In this document: one piece after another, positions 1 to 8,393 of the stretch
How positions within the stretch are numbered: position 1 is the first letter of the stretch
Layout of the letters: each line of letters starts with the position of its first letter
NCBI RefSeq assembly: GCF_021245725.1
Contig: NZ_JAJGSX010000007.1
Span: 310,001 to 374,000, forward strand
DNA length: 64,000 nucleotides
Direction: 5' to 3'
DNA from: Pseudonocardia sp. TRM90224
GTDB lineage: Bacteria > Actinomycetota > Actinomycetes > Mycobacteriales > Pseudonocardiaceae
Made by a program: the position numbers and the translations under genes
Notes under the pieces: model-generated
What the model was told of the DNA's origin: nothing
Seen by the model: the letters and a program-made list of their open reading frames with translations, nothing else
Database searches by the model: none

Positions 1-236
1 CCCCGACGGCCACCCGGGTCGTCGACAAGCTGGTGGCGTCGCGGTTGGCGTTCCGCCGCACCGACCCGGTGGATCGCCGCCGGGTCCTCGTCCATCTCGC
101 CACCGACGGACGTGCGGTGGTCGAACGGGTCTGCGGGCGCGTGGAACGCCGCGCAGGCGAGGCGATCGGCGCGTCGCACACCCCAGAACGCGCGCAGCTC
201 GCCGAACTGCTCGAGGTGCTCGCTGTGCGCGCCTGA
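1..236 (+). CDS. MarR-family transcriptional regulator, C-terminal fragment
   Basis: The reading frame is open from the left edge, so only the C-terminal 77 residues are visible. The first residues (PTATRVVDKLVASRL) are the end of the recognition helix of a MarR winged helix, followed by the wing with the family signature DRR (residues about 23-25 of the fragment) and a C-terminal dimerisation helix. MarR proteins are dimeric repressors that often respond to phenolic ligands. The ligand and targets cannot be read here because the N-terminus and promoter are outside the window. The MOSC gene downstream is convergent. Confidence 0.75.
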   Translation, partial: PTATRVVDKLVASRLAFRRTDPVDRRRVLVHLATDGRAVVERVCGRVERRAGEAIGASHTPERAQLAELLEVLAVRA

Positions 237-270
237 GCGACGAACGACCGTCTCCCCTACCGTCTCCCCG

Positions 271-915
271 TCACAGCGTCGTGCCGGCCCCGATCCGGTC
301 CAACCACTCCCGCCCGCGCGCACCCAGGTGCTCGCGGGCGGACTGCATTGCGGGCACGTGCTCGCGGTCGCCCGACATCGCCGCCACGACGTCGCGCACG
401 GTCAGCCCGTGCGCGGGACGGTCGAGCAGCTCGACCGGGTCGCCGGCCGCCACCGTGCCCGCCCGCTCGACGCCGAGGTAGGCGCCGGGCCGCCGGGCCA
501 GCGTGAAACGCTTCACGAGCCCCGGCTCGTCGAGGAAGCCCGCGAAGACGCGGCACGGGATGCGCGGGCCGCGCACCACCAGCACCGCCGTCCCGACTCG
601 CCAGCGCTCGCCGACGACGGCGCCGGAGCAGTCGACGTCGGCCAGCGTCAGGTTCTCCCCGACCGAGCCGCGCACGATCGGCCGGCCCAGCTCGGTCGTC
701 CAGAACGCAAGATCGGCCACGGAGTACGCGTACACGGCCTGGTCGGGTCCGCCGTGGTTGTCCACGTCGCAGACCGTGTCCCCGGCGACCCCGGCGGCGT
801 CGACGCGGACGGCGCCTGGAACAGGACGTTTGTCGATCGCGGAACGACCCATACGGCCCGTCCACGCCCCGGTGCGCACCACCCCGACGTTGACCGACTC
901 GACGCGGCCCGTCAC
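271..915 (-). CDS. MOSC domain-containing protein
   Basis: This 214-residue protein is a single MOSC domain of the YiiM type. MOSC domains are the sulfur-carrier domains related to the molybdenum-cofactor sulfurase C-terminus. The motif GGPDQAVYAYS (about 55-65), the GSVGENLT motif (about 84-91) and a conserved cysteine in GPRIPC (about residue 117) are the family hallmarks; the cysteine is thought to carry sulfur or coordinate the cofactor. The start is GTG at 915 with a GGGAG stretch immediately before it; no better in-frame start exists. It is divergent from the DUF899 gene. Stand-alone MOSC proteins often reduce N-hydroxylated or similar substrates, but the substrate here is unknown. Confidence 0.85.
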   Translation of the reverse strand: MTGRVESVNVGVVRTGAWTGRMGRSAIDKRPVPGAVRVDAAGVAGDTVCDVDNHGGPDQAVYAYSVADLAFWTTELGRPIVRGSVGENLTLADVDCSGAVVGERWRVGTAVLVVRGPRIPCRVFAGFLDEPGLVKRFTLARRPGAYLGVERAGTVAAGDPVELLDRPAHGLTVRDVVAAMSGDREHVPAMQSAREHLGARGREWLDRIGAGTTL

Positions 916-1014
916 CTCCCAGCCCCCATCGGTCCAAACTAACCCGATGAGTTCCGCCCCGTCGGCGGGTCACCACTTCGGTACGGCAACCCCGATCCGA
1001 GGAGAGGAGCCTCC

Positions 1015-1704
1015 GTGAGCACAACGTCGATACCCGACAGCGCGCTGCCGCCGGTCGTCTCGGCAGCGGAGTGGGCCACCGCCTACGAGGCCATGCTGGT
1101 CAAGGAGAAGGAGCTCACCCACGCCCGCGACGCGCTCGCCGCCGAGCGCCGCCGGATGCCCATGACGCCGGTCGAGAGCGACCACCGGTTCATCGGCCCG
1201 GACGGCGAGGTCGGCCTGCTCGACCTGTTCGCCGGGCGGCGCCAGCTGATCGTCTACCGCTTCTTCTACCAGCCTGATGTCGACGGCTGGCCGGACAAGG
1301 GCTGCGAAGGGTGCTCGTTCTTCACCGACCACGTGCCGCACCTGGCGCACGTCAACGTCCGCGACACGACCTTCGTGCTGGTCTCGCCGGCCGACCAGGA
1401 GAAGATCACCGCCTTGAAGCAGCGGATGGGCTGGGACGTGCCCTGGTACACCCTGCTCGGCGACGCGTTCAGCAAGGACTTCGGCGTCGACGAGCACTTC
1501 GGGCTCAACGTGTTCATCCACGACAACAGCGGCCGGGTGTTCCGCACCTACTTCGTGAACGGCCGCGGTGCGGAGCCGTTCACCCCGACCCGCTCGCTCC
1601 TCGACATCACCCCGCTCGGCCGGCAGGAGGAGTGGGAGGACACGCCGGCCGGCCGCCCGCAGGGCACCCCCTACTGGTGGGGCCGCCACGACGAGTACGA
1701 CTGA
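1015..1704 (+). CDS. DUF899 family thioredoxin-fold protein
   Basis: The 229-residue product belongs to the DUF899 family, which is predicted to adopt a thioredoxin fold. Visible hallmarks are YRFFYQP (about 82-88), a GCEGCSFF motif (about 97-104) carrying a CxxC pair, DVPWYT (about 141-146) and the C-terminal TPYWWGRHDEY. The CxxC pair suggests a redox or metal role, but no reaction is established for the family. The start is GTG at 1015, preceded by a strong GGAGAGGAG ribosome binding site at 1001-1009. It is convergent with the nitronate monooxygenase gene with only 22 nt between the stops. Confidence 0.85.
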   Translation: MSTTSIPDSALPPVVSAAEWATAYEAMLVKEKELTHARDALAAERRRMPMTPVESDHRFIGPDGEVGLLDLFAGRRQLIVYRFFYQPDVDGWPDKGCEGCSFFTDHVPHLAHVNVRDTTFVLVSPADQEKITALKQRMGWDVPWYTLLGDAFSKDFGVDEHFGLNVFIHDNSGRVFRTYFVNGRGAEPFTPTRSLLDITPLGRQEEWEDTPAGRPQGTPYWWGRHDEYD

Positions 1705-1726
1705 CGGGTGGTGCGCGGTCGCAGCG

Positions 1727-2809
1727 TCAGCCGGCCCACTGGCGGGCCATCGGCCTGCCCAGCGTGGAACGCCCGACGCCGAGCCGCGAGGCGGTGTTGG
1801 CGGCCGCGGCCCGGGCCTCGTCGAGCAGCACCGCGACCAGCTCGCCCACCGGCAGCTGACGGCCGAGCGGGTAGGCCTGGCCGGCCCACAGGCTCATCGA
1901 ATCGGGGTCGCCCAGCGCCCGGATCGGCTTCGTCATGTGGTGCAGCTGCGGGTACGCGGCCGGCGCAGCCGACGAGTGCTCGTCGAGGAACGGGTTGCGG
2001 ATGCCCCGCGCGGGGCGCCCGGTGAAGGCGCGGGTGATCACCGTTTCGGCCTTCGCCGCGGCGAGCGCCGCACGGTGCGCCGGTGTGGTGCCCGCCTCCG
2101 GGCAGCGCAGGAACGCGGTGCCCAGCTGCGCCGCCACCGCGCCCGCCGAGAGCACAGCGGCGATCCCGGCGCCGTCCATGATCCCGCCCGCGGCGATGAG
2201 CGGGCGGTCGGTGACCGACGCGACCAGCCGCAGCAACGCGACCAGCCCGAACGTCTCGCCGCCCTGCGGGTGCGCGGGATCGTCCGAGTGGACGCCGCGG
2301 TGGGCGCCGGCCTCCATGCCCTGCACGACGAGCACGTCGGCGCCGACAGCGGTGGCCACCCGCGCTTCGTCGGGGCTGGAGACCGTCACGGCCACCTCGG
2401 ACCCGACGCCGTGCAGCGCCGCCACCGTCTCGGCGTCGGGGCAGCCGAACGTGAACGAGACGATCGGCACCGGGTCGGCGAGCAGGAGCTCGAGCTTGCC
2501 GGGGTAGTGGTCGTCGTCGTGGATGGGCTCGCCCGGCTCGAACCCGGACGCCTCGAGCCGCTCCCGGTACTGCGCGACCCCCTCGTCGCGACGCGGGCCG
2601 GGAAGGAACAAGTTCACGCCGAACGGACGCACCGACAGCCGGTGCACCGTCGCGATCTGCTCGGTGAGCGCCTCCGGCGTCAGGTACCCGCCCGGCAGGA
2701 ACCCCAGCCCGCCGGCCGCAGCGACCGCGGCAACGAGCTCCGGAGTGCCGACGCCACCCGCGAGCGGCGCAGCGATGACAGGAGACTGCAGCGAGTCGGT
2801 CAAGCCCAT
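1727..2809 (-). CDS. nitronate monooxygenase (2-nitropropane dioxygenase family)
   Basis: A 360-residue TIM-barrel flavoprotein of the NMO/2NPD family, which oxidises alkyl nitronates such as propionate 3-nitronate to carbonyl compounds and nitrite using FMN. Visible motifs are the N-terminal SPVIAAPLAGG, GGLGFLPGGY (about residue 32-41), the FMN-binding stretch DVLVVQGMEAGAHRG (about 160-174) with the conserved HRG, and AAGGIMDGAGIAA (about 206-218). The ATG at 2809 (MGLTDSL) fits the family start; a frame extension to 2845 adds only a low-complexity arginine-rich stretch. It is a lone gene between convergent and tandem neighbours and probably protects against toxic nitronates. Confidence 0.88.
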   Translation of the reverse strand: MGLTDSLQSPVIAAPLAGGVGTPELVAAVAAAGGLGFLPGGYLTPEALTEQIATVHRLSVRPFGVNLFLPGPRRDEGVAQYRERLEASGFEPGEPIHDDDHYPGKLELLLADPVPIVSFTFGCPDAETVAALHGVGSEVAVTVSSPDEARVATAVGADVLVVQGMEAGAHRGVHSDDPAHPQGGETFGLVALLRLVASVTDRPLIAAGGIMDGAGIAAVLSAGAVAAQLGTAFLRCPEAGTTPAHRAALAAAKAETVITRAFTGRPARGIRNPFLDEHSSAAPAAYPQLHHMTKPIRALGDPDSMSLWAGQAYPLGRQLPVGELVAVLLDEARAAAANTASRLGVGRSTLGRPMARQWAG

Positions 2810-2905
2810 GCTCCGATGGTGCCTCCGCGCCGGCCGCGGCGTCATCCCACCTGAGAGGGATCACAGGCTGGCCGGGAAAACCGCTGCGCAACGGCGGTGC
2901 GGCTG

Positions 2906-3274
2906 CTACCGGGGCGGCAGCAGCCCTGCTGTGGCGGCGCCCGCGGCCGCATACGGGAACACCGCGAGCAGCAGCGCTGCGACGGCGATCACAACGAGCC
3001 GGCGGAACCACGTGCCGCGGCCGCACAGCCACCCCGCGAGGTAGCCGACGATGAGCGGCACGGTGGTCGAGTAGAGCGCCGTGACCTCCGTCGCAGGATC
3101 GTCGCCGGGGACGCCCGCAACCGCGGTTACCGCGATCCCGAGCACGACGACCGCGGCGAGGCCGGTCAGCAGGTACGTCCAGCGCCGCTTCGCCCGGCCG
3201 GCGAGGATGCCGAGCACCAGCACGACGACGAGCACGCCGCCGGCGACGCCGACCCCTCCCGGTGTGCCCGTCAC
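2906..3274 (-). CDS. small hypothetical membrane protein
   Basis: A 122-residue hydrophobic protein with three or four predicted membrane segments (about 8-26, 34-54, 68-84, 90-112). It starts 10 nt after the lepA stop in the same direction, so it is probably cotranscribed with lepA. I recognise no family. There are no catalytic motifs and the loops are short. An imperfect GGCTGCT/AGCAGCC hairpin overlaps its 3' end and could terminate the transcript. Confidence 0.6.
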   Translation of the reverse strand: MTGTPGGVGVAGGVLVVVLVLGILAGRAKRRWTYLLTGLAAVVVLGIAVTAVAGVPGDDPATEVTALYSTTVPLIVGYLAGWLCGRGTWFRRLVVIAVAALLLAVFPYAAAGAATAGLLPPR

Positions 3275-3284
3275 GCTCGCCGGC

Positions 3285-5135
3285 CTACTTCTTGGCTTTT
3301 GCCGTGTCGGCCGCCGTGGAGTCCGTGGAGAGCGCCGCCACGAAGGCCTCCTGCGGCACCTCGACCCGTCCGATCGTCTTCATGCGCTTCTTGCCCTCCT
3401 TCTGCTTCTCCAGGAGCTTGCGCTTGCGGGTGATGTCGCCGCCGTAGCACTTCGCGAGCACGTCCTTGCGCATCGCGCGGATGTTCTCGCGCGCGATGAT
3501 CCGCGAGCCGATCGCGGCCTGGATCGGCACCTCGAACTGCTGGCGCGGGATCAGCTCGCGCAGTTTGGACGTCATCGCCGTGCCGTAGGCGTACGCGTCG
3601 TCCTTGTGCCGGATCGCGGAGAAGGCGTCGACCGGCTCGCCCTGCAGCATGATGTCGACCTTGACCAGGTCCGACTCCTGCTCGCCCGCCTCCTCGTAGT
3701 CGAGGCTGGCGTAGCCGCGGGTGCGCGACTTCAGCGAGTCGAAGAAGTCGAAGATGATCTCCGCGAGCGGCATCGTGTAGCGCAGCTCGACGCGCGTCTC
3801 GGAGAGGTAGTCCATCCCGCCGAGCTGACCGCGGCGGCTCTGGCACAGCTCCATGATCGAGCCGATGAACTCCGACGGCGCGAGGATGGTGGTCTTGACG
3901 ATCGGCTCGAAGATCTGCGCGACCTTGCCGGTCGGCCAGTCCGACGGGTTGGTCACGGTCATCTCGGAGCCGTCGTCCTTGATCACGCGGTAGACGACGT
4001 TGGGCGCCGTCGAGATCAGGTCGAGCCCGGCCTCGCGCTCCAGCCGGTCGCGGGTGATCTCCAGGTGCAGCAGACCGAGGAAGCCGCACCGGAACCCGAA
4101 CCCGAGCGCGGCCGACGTCTCCGGCTCGTAGGTGAGCGCGGCGTCGTTGAGCTGCAGCTTGTCGAGCGCCTCGCGCAGGTCCGGGTACTGCGAGCCGTCG
4201 ACCGGGTAGAGGCCCGAGTAGACCATCGGCCGGGGCTCGCGATAGCCGGTGAGCGGCTTGGTGGCGCCGCGGCGCTGGCTCGTGACGGTGTCGCCGACCT
4301 TCGACTGGCGCACGTCCTTCACGCCGGTGATCAGGTAGCCGACCTCGCCGACGCCGAGCCCGACCGACGGCTTCGGCTCCGGGGAGACGATGCCGACCTC
4401 GAGCAGCTCGTGGGTCGCGCCGGTGGACATCATCTTGATCCGCTCGCGCGGGGTGATCTTCCCGTCGACGACCCTGATGTAGGTGATCACGCCCCGGTAG
4501 GTGTCGTAGACCGAGTCGAAGATCATCGCGCGGGCCGGGGCGTCCGAGTCGCCCACCGGCGGCGGGATCTGGAAGACCACCTCGTCGAGCAGCTCCTCGA
4601 CGCCGACACCCGTCTTCGCGCTCACCCGGAGCACGTCGTCAGGCGCGCAGCCCACGATGTGCGCGATCTCCGCGGCGTACCGGTCGGGGTCGGCGGCCGG
4701 CAGGTCGATCTTGTTGAGGACCGGGATGATCGTGAGGTCCTTCTCAAGCGCGAGGTAGAGGTTCGCCAGCGTCTGCGCCTCGATCCCCTGCGCGGCGTCG
4801 ACCAGCAGGATCGCCCCCTCGCACGCCTCCAACGCCCGCGAGACCTCGTAGGTGAAGTCGACGTGGCCGGGGGTGTCGATCAGGTGCAGGACGTAGTCGA
4901 CGCCGTCGGTCTCCCACGGCAGCCGCACGTTCTGCGCCTTGATGGTGATGCCGCGCTCGCGCTCGATGTCCATCCGGTCGAGGTACTGCGCGCGCATGGC
5001 GCGCTCCTCGACGACGCCGGTGAGCTGCAGCATCCGGTCGGCCAGCGTGGACTTGCCGTGGTCGATGTGGGCGATGATGCAGAAGTTCCGGATCTGCTCC
5101 GGCGACGTGAACGTCTTGTCGGCGAACGAGCTCAC
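3285..5135 (-). CDS. lepA: elongation factor 4 (back-translocating GTPase LepA)
   Basis: The 616-residue product is full-length LepA/EF4, a ribosome-binding GTPase implicated in back-translocation and 30S biogenesis. The G1 motif AHIDHGKS lies at about 22-29, followed by RERGITIK (switch I), DTPGH (G3) and NKID (G4). The EF-G-like domains III and V and the LepA-specific C-terminal domain follow ([22 protein letters not shown] region). The C-terminus is extended by an alanine- and lysine-rich tail. It is divergent from the SPFH gene, with about 150 bp between the starts. The ATG at 5135 matches the usual start position. Confidence 0.98.
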   Translation of the reverse strand: MSSFADKTFTSPEQIRNFCIIAHIDHGKSTLADRMLQLTGVVEERAMRAQYLDRMDIERERGITIKAQNVRLPWETDGVDYVLHLIDTPGHVDFTYEVSRALEACEGAILLVDAAQGIEAQTLANLYLALEKDLTIIPVLNKIDLPAADPDRYAAEIAHIVGCAPDDVLRVSAKTGVGVEELLDEVVFQIPPPVGDSDAPARAMIFDSVYDTYRGVITYIRVVDGKITPRERIKMMSTGATHELLEVGIVSPEPKPSVGLGVGEVGYLITGVKDVRQSKVGDTVTSQRRGATKPLTGYREPRPMVYSGLYPVDGSQYPDLREALDKLQLNDAALTYEPETSAALGFGFRCGFLGLLHLEITRDRLEREAGLDLISTAPNVVYRVIKDDGSEMTVTNPSDWPTGKVAQIFEPIVKTTILAPSEFIGSIMELCQSRRGQLGGMDYLSETRVELRYTMPLAEIIFDFFDSLKSRTRGYASLDYEEAGEQESDLVKVDIMLQGEPVDAFSAIRHKDDAYAYGTAMTSKLRELIPRQQFEVPIQAAIGSRIIARENIRAMRKDVLAKCYGGDITRKRKLLEKQKEGKKRMKTIGRVEVPQEAFVAALSTDSTAADTAKAKK

Positions 5136-5225
5136 ACTGTTCCTTCGGGTACGGGTGCCTCCATCGTCCCATGCGTGCCGAGCTGCGACGCCGAACGGGT
5201 GAGCCGGTCACCCTCGCTCAAAAAC

Positions 5226-5243
5226 TGATATCATTTTGCTAGC
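5226..5243. promoter_or_regulatory. AT-rich operator-like site upstream of the SPFH/RHH pair
   Basis: An AT-rich island in a GC-rich intergenic region contains the perfect 8-bp palindrome TGATATCA (5226-5233), then TTTT and a second palindrome GCTAGC (5238-5243). It lies about 40 nt upstream of the SPFH start. The gene pair it precedes includes a ribbon-helix-helix protein, and such proteins commonly bind short tandem palindromes and repress their own operon. The assignment as operator is inferred from position and symmetry. Confidence 0.45.
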
Positions 5244-5282
5244 CGCGACCGGCGCGGCACCGGAGACACGAGGGGGCGGGCC

Positions 5283-6206
5283 ATGTCCGCTACGCACGAC
5301 GTCGAGCCGACCACCGTCCGCATGCCCGATCCGGTGGTGCGCGAGCGGCAGGGGTTCAGCACCAACGGCTTCCTGGGCCTGCTGGCCGGACTGGCGCTGC
5401 TGTTCGGCGTGGGAGGCGCCGGGATCGCGGTGGTCAACGCCGGCAGCGCGGCCACCGGCCTCGTCATCGGCACGCTCGGCCTCCTGCTCGGCCTGCTCAC
5501 GCTGGGCGGGCTGACCACCGTCGCGCCGGGCGAGGCCAAGGTGCTGCAGTTCTTCGGCCGCTACGTCGGCACCGTCCGCGCTGCCGGCCTGCGCTGGGTG
5601 AACCCGCTGACCAGCCGCAAGAAGGTGTCGACGCGCATCCGCAACCACGAGAGCGACGTGCTCAAGGTCAACGACAACGACGGCAACCCGATCGAGATCG
5701 CCGCCGTCGTCGTGTGGAAGGTCGACGACACCGCACGTGCGGTGTTCGAGGTCGACTCGTTCGTCGCGTTCGTGCACACCCAGACCGAGACCGCCATCCG
5801 GCACATCGCCACCAGCTACCCGTACGACGGCCACGCCGGCGAGGAGCTGTCGCTGCGCGGCAACGCCGAGGAGATCACCGAGCAGCTCTCCGCCGAGATC
5901 GCGGCGCGGGTCGAGTCGGCCGGCGTGCAGATCATCGAGTCGCGCCTCACCCACCTCGCCTACGCGCCCGAGATCGCCGGCGCGATGCTGCAGCGCCAGC
6001 AGGCAGGGGCCGTCGTCGCCGCGCGCGAGCGGATCGTCGAGGGCGCCGTCGGGATGGTCGACATGGCGCTGGCCCGCCTGTCCGAGCGCGAGATCGTCGA
6101 GCTGGACGAGGAGCGCAAGGCCGCGATGGTCAGCAACCTGCTCGTCGTGCTCTGCGGGGACCGGGCGACGCAGCCCATCGTCAACGCGGGGTCGCTCTAC
6201 CACTGA
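5283..6206 (+). CDS. SPFH/Band 7 (stomatin-prohibitin) membrane protein
   Basis: A 307-residue protein with two hydrophobic segments (about 27-47 and 52-72) followed by an SPFH domain (about 75-250) beginning with [26 protein letters not shown] proteins oligomerise on the cytoplasmic membrane and organise microdomains or protease complexes. The C-terminal part (about 200-270) is a helical region rich in alanine, glutamate and arginine, typical of the oligomerisation coiled coil. The next gene overlaps it (TGATG), so the two are translationally coupled. A function beyond membrane scaffolding cannot be inferred. Confidence 0.88.
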   Translation: MSATHDVEPTTVRMPDPVVRERQGFSTNGFLGLLAGLALLFGVGGAGIAVVNAGSAATGLVIGTLGLLLGLLTLGGLTTVAPGEAKVLQFFGRYVGTVRAAGLRWVNPLTSRKKVSTRIRNHESDVLKVNDNDGNPIEIAAVVVWKVDDTARAVFEVDSFVAFVHTQTETAIRHIATSYPYDGHAGEELSLRGNAEEITEQLSAEIAARVESAGVQIIESRLTHLAYAPEIAGAMLQRQQAGAVVAARERIVEGAVGMVDMALARLSEREIVELDEERKAAMVSNLLVVLCGDRATQPIVNAGSLYH

Positions 6207-6400
6207 TGGCTGAGCGCAAGGGCTTCCTGCTGCGGCTCGATCCGGCGGTCCACGACGCGCTGGCCCGCTGGGCCGCCGACGAGCTGCGCAGCACCAATGC
6301 CCAGATCGACTACCTGCTCCGCGCCGCGCTCGCCGAGGCCGGGCGGCTGCCGAAGGACGCCAAGGGGACCCGTCCCCGCGGCCGCCCCCGCGCAGACTGA
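6206..6400 (+). CDS. Arc-type ribbon-helix-helix DNA-binding protein
   Basis: A 64-residue basic protein whose start ATG overlaps the stop of the SPFH gene in a TGATG junction. The fold is readable: a short beta strand (GFLLRLDP), helix A (AVHDALARWAADEL) and helix B (STNAQIDYLLRAALAEAG), the Arc/MetJ ribbon-helix-helix order. An arginine- and proline-rich tail (RPRGRPR) may add DNA affinity. Its likely role is repression of its own operon through the AT-rich site upstream of the SPFH gene, or an antitoxin-like activity. No toxin gene is adjacent. Confidence 0.75.
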   Translation: MAERKGFLLRLDPAVHDALARWAADELRSTNAQIDYLLRAALAEAGRLPKDAKGTRPRGRPRAD

Positions 6401-6435
6401 GCCGGCGCAGTCTGAACGTGCTCGGGCTCAGTCTG
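6393..6435. terminator. inverted repeat between convergent genes
   Basis: An 11-bp perfect inverted repeat (CAGACTGAGCC at 6393-6403 and GGCTCAGTCTG at 6425-6435) spans the stops of the RHH and CGNR genes, which converge here. The arms overlap both stop codons. It could act as a bidirectional terminator, but no clear T-tract follows on either strand. Confidence 0.5.
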
Positions 6436-7003
6436 TGCCGGGGTCGGCGCGGCGGCGGGCCCGGTGGTTGGCGACGTTGATGCGGTTGCCGCACACGGCG
6501 GGCTCGCAGTAGCGGCGCCGGCCCGCCCTGCTGGTGTCGACGAAGAGTCCCGCGCAGGTCGGTGAGGCACACTCGCGGAACCGCGTGTGCCCCAGCGTGC
6601 GCAACGTGCCCAGCAGGCCGATCGCGGTGACGAGCGCAAGCAGGTCGGCCGGCCGGGCATCGGGCCGAGACCGCACGCACCAGTCCCACCGCTCGCCGAC
6701 GACGTGCGACAGGGCCGGGCCGACCCCGCCGCGGGCGACGAGCTCGGCCGCCCGTTCGGCCACGTGCGCCGCGTCGTCCGACTCGAGCAGCTCGCGCAAC
6801 GCTCCGCGCAGCTCCCGCACCGCGTCGAGATCGCCGGCGGTCGGCTCTTCGGGATAGCGGACGCGGTGCTCGGCGAGGAACCGCCCCAGCGCCGCCGGGG
6901 CGTCGAGCAGGTCACCCTTGTGCGGCCACACCTCAGGCGCGGTGTTGACGAGATCGGTCACGACCACCGCACCACGCACGTAATCGTCCAGCGCGACTTG
7001 CAA
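6428..7003 (-). CDS. CGNR zinc finger / ABATE domain regulator
   Basis: A 191-residue protein with an N-terminal ABATE-type stress-associated domain (about 1-130) and a C-terminal CGNR zinc finger. The finger has cysteines in CASPTC, YC and VCGNR (about 144-170), followed by a basic helix. Family members are putative DNA-binding regulators. The start is a TTG at 7003 with AGGAGAGG about 10 nt upstream; no ATG or GTG fits the frame. It is divergent from an MFS transporter with inverted repeats in the shared 62-bp promoter region, which suggests that it controls the transporter. Confidence 0.85.
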   Translation of the reverse strand: MQVALDDYVRGAVVVTDLVNTAPEVWPHKGDLLDAPAALGRFLAEHRVRYPEEPTAGDLDAVRELRGALRELLESDDAAHVAERAAELVARGGVGPALSHVVGERWDWCVRSRPDARPADLLALVTAIGLLGTLRTLGHTRFRECASPTCAGLFVDTSRAGRRRYCEPAVCGNRINVANHRARRRADPGTD

Positions 7004-7006
7004 GCC

Positions 7007-7050
7007 TTACCATCCTCTCCTACGGTAATGGGTGTTCAAGACTATACACC
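7007..7050. promoter_or_regulatory. divergent promoter region with two inverted repeats
   Basis: The gap between the CGNR regulator and the MFS gene contains two small inverted repeats: TTACC (7007-7011) with GGTAA (7024-7028), and GGTGT (7031-7035) with ACACC (7046-7050). A GACTAT/TATACA stretch at about 7040-7047 could be a -10 element for the transporter. The arrangement fits autoregulation plus control of the divergent gene; this is inference from layout. Confidence 0.4.
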
Positions 7051-7065
7051 TTTCAAGGGAGGGTC

Positions 7066-8271
7066 GTGAACACCGCATCGATCGCAACGCGCAAGCCGTC
7101 GGCCGCAGTCGTGCTGGTCGGACTACTGGCGCTCTCGCTGAACCTGCGCGCCGCACTCGCCGGCTACCCACCACTGCTCACGGCGGTGCGCGACGAGCTC
7201 GGCGTCGGCGCGGGCACCGCGGGGCTCGTGCAGGCCGGCGCGGTGCTCATGATGGCCGCGGGATCGTTCGCCGGCCCGCGCTTCGCTGCGCGGTTCGGCG
7301 CCGAGCGCGGGCTCGCCGTCGCAGTCGGACTGGTCGCGGCAGGCAGCCTGGTCCGCGGTGTGCCGGTGCTCGTGCTGCTGATCGCGGGCAGCGTCGTGAT
7401 CGGGTTCGGCATCGGCGTCGCGGGTGTGCTGCTCACCGCCGTCATCAAGGACCGCCTCTCCACCCGCGTCGGCGCCGTCACCGGGGGCTACGTGGTGGCG
7501 ATGATGCTCGGCTCGACGGCCGCGAGCGCGCTCGCGGTCCCGATCGCCGTTGCCGTCGGCGGCTGGTCGTTCTCCCTCGCGGTGTGGGCGGTGCCCGCGA
7601 TCGTCGCCGCGGCGGCCTGGACGGGCATGGTCCCGGCCCGGACTCGCCAGGACGGCGCCGAAACCCCTTCCCCTGCGCCCGCCCGCGCGCATCGCCTGCC
7701 GTGGCACGACGGGTTCGCCCGCCTCGCCGCGTGCTACCAGATCGGCACGTCGATGCTGGTCTACGGCTGGCTCACGTGGCTGGCGCCGTACTACGAGAGC
7801 CAGGGCGTCGAGCCGGCGCAGGCCGGCCTCCTGCTGGCGGCCTGGAGCATCTCACACATCCCGGGGGCGCTCTTCGTCCCCGCGGTGGCCGATCGCGGCC
7901 GCTGGACGTTCTGGGCCGGCCTGATGCTCGCCTCCGTGACCGTCGGGACGCTGGGCGTGCTGCTGCTCCCCCAGCCGCCCGTCGTCGGACCGTGGCTGTG
8001 GGTGGTGCTCATGGGGATCGGCTCCGGCGCTGGTTTCCCGCTCGGCCTCACCATGATCACCCGGCGAACGCCCGACAGCGCCGCCAGCGCATCCACCAGC
8101 GCGCTCGCCATGGGCGGCGGGTACACCGTCGCCGGCACCGGCCCGCTGCTCATGGGCGTGCTGATCGACGCCGCCGGCGGCGGGCCGCTCGGTTACCACC
8201 TGGCGATCGGGCTGCTGCTGGCCGCCGCCGTCCTGCAGGGCGTTGCGATCGCCCGGATCGGCGACGGGTAG
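7066..8271 (+). CDS. MFS transporter, CynX/NimT type
   Basis: A 401-residue major facilitator with twelve predicted membrane helices. The N-terminal segment LVGLLALSLNLRAALAGYPPLL (split here by a membrane helix) is the CynX/NimT signature region, and later segments such as GIGSGAGFPLGLTMITRRT (about 317-335) support that subfamily, which includes cyanate and 2-nitroimidazole transporters. The start is GTG at 7066 with AGGGAGGG at 7056-7063. The divergent CGNR regulator suggests inducible efflux or uptake of a small compound; the substrate is unknown. Confidence 0.87.
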   Translation: MNTASIATRKPSAAVVLVGLLALSLNLRAALAGYPPLLTAVRDELGVGAGTAGLVQAGAVLMMAAGSFAGPRFAARFGAERGLAVAVGLVAAGSLVRGVPVLVLLIAGSVVIGFGIGVAGVLLTAVIKDRLSTRVGAVTGGYVVAMMLGSTAASALAVPIAVAVGGWSFSLAVWAVPAIVAAAAWTGMVPARTRQDGAETPSPAPARAHRLPWHDGFARLAACYQIGTSMLVYGWLTWLAPYYESQGVEPAQAGLLLAAWSISHIPGALFVPAVADRGRWTFWAGLMLASVTVGTLGVLLLPQPPVVGPWLWVVLMGIGSGAGFPLGLTMITRRTPDSAASASTSALAMGGGYTVAGTGPLLMGVLIDAAGGGPLGYHLAIGLLLAAAVLQGVAIARIGDG

Positions 8272-8393
8272 CGAGCCCCCCACCCGACCTGCCACTTCCA
8301 CCGTCCGCGTGTCACCATGACCGCCGAAACGCAGCCGGCGTGTCGGAGCGGCTGCCGCACGGCGAGGAGTCGGGATTCCCTGCCCGGCACATC

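Noticed and set aside
3081..5228. 715-codon plus-strand frame opposite lepA
   Set aside because: Shadow of lepA; composition is low-complexity and there is no ribosome binding site or family match.
8360..8382. Possible fifth copy of the 59-bp element (GAGGAGTCGGGATTCCCTGCC)
   Set aside because: Only a loose resemblance to one half, no paired arms and no second half.
7032..8393. Upstream extension of the diguanylate cyclase frame through the MFS gene
   Set aside because: The region codes for the MFS transporter in another frame; the extended translation is arginine-rich and non-conserved.
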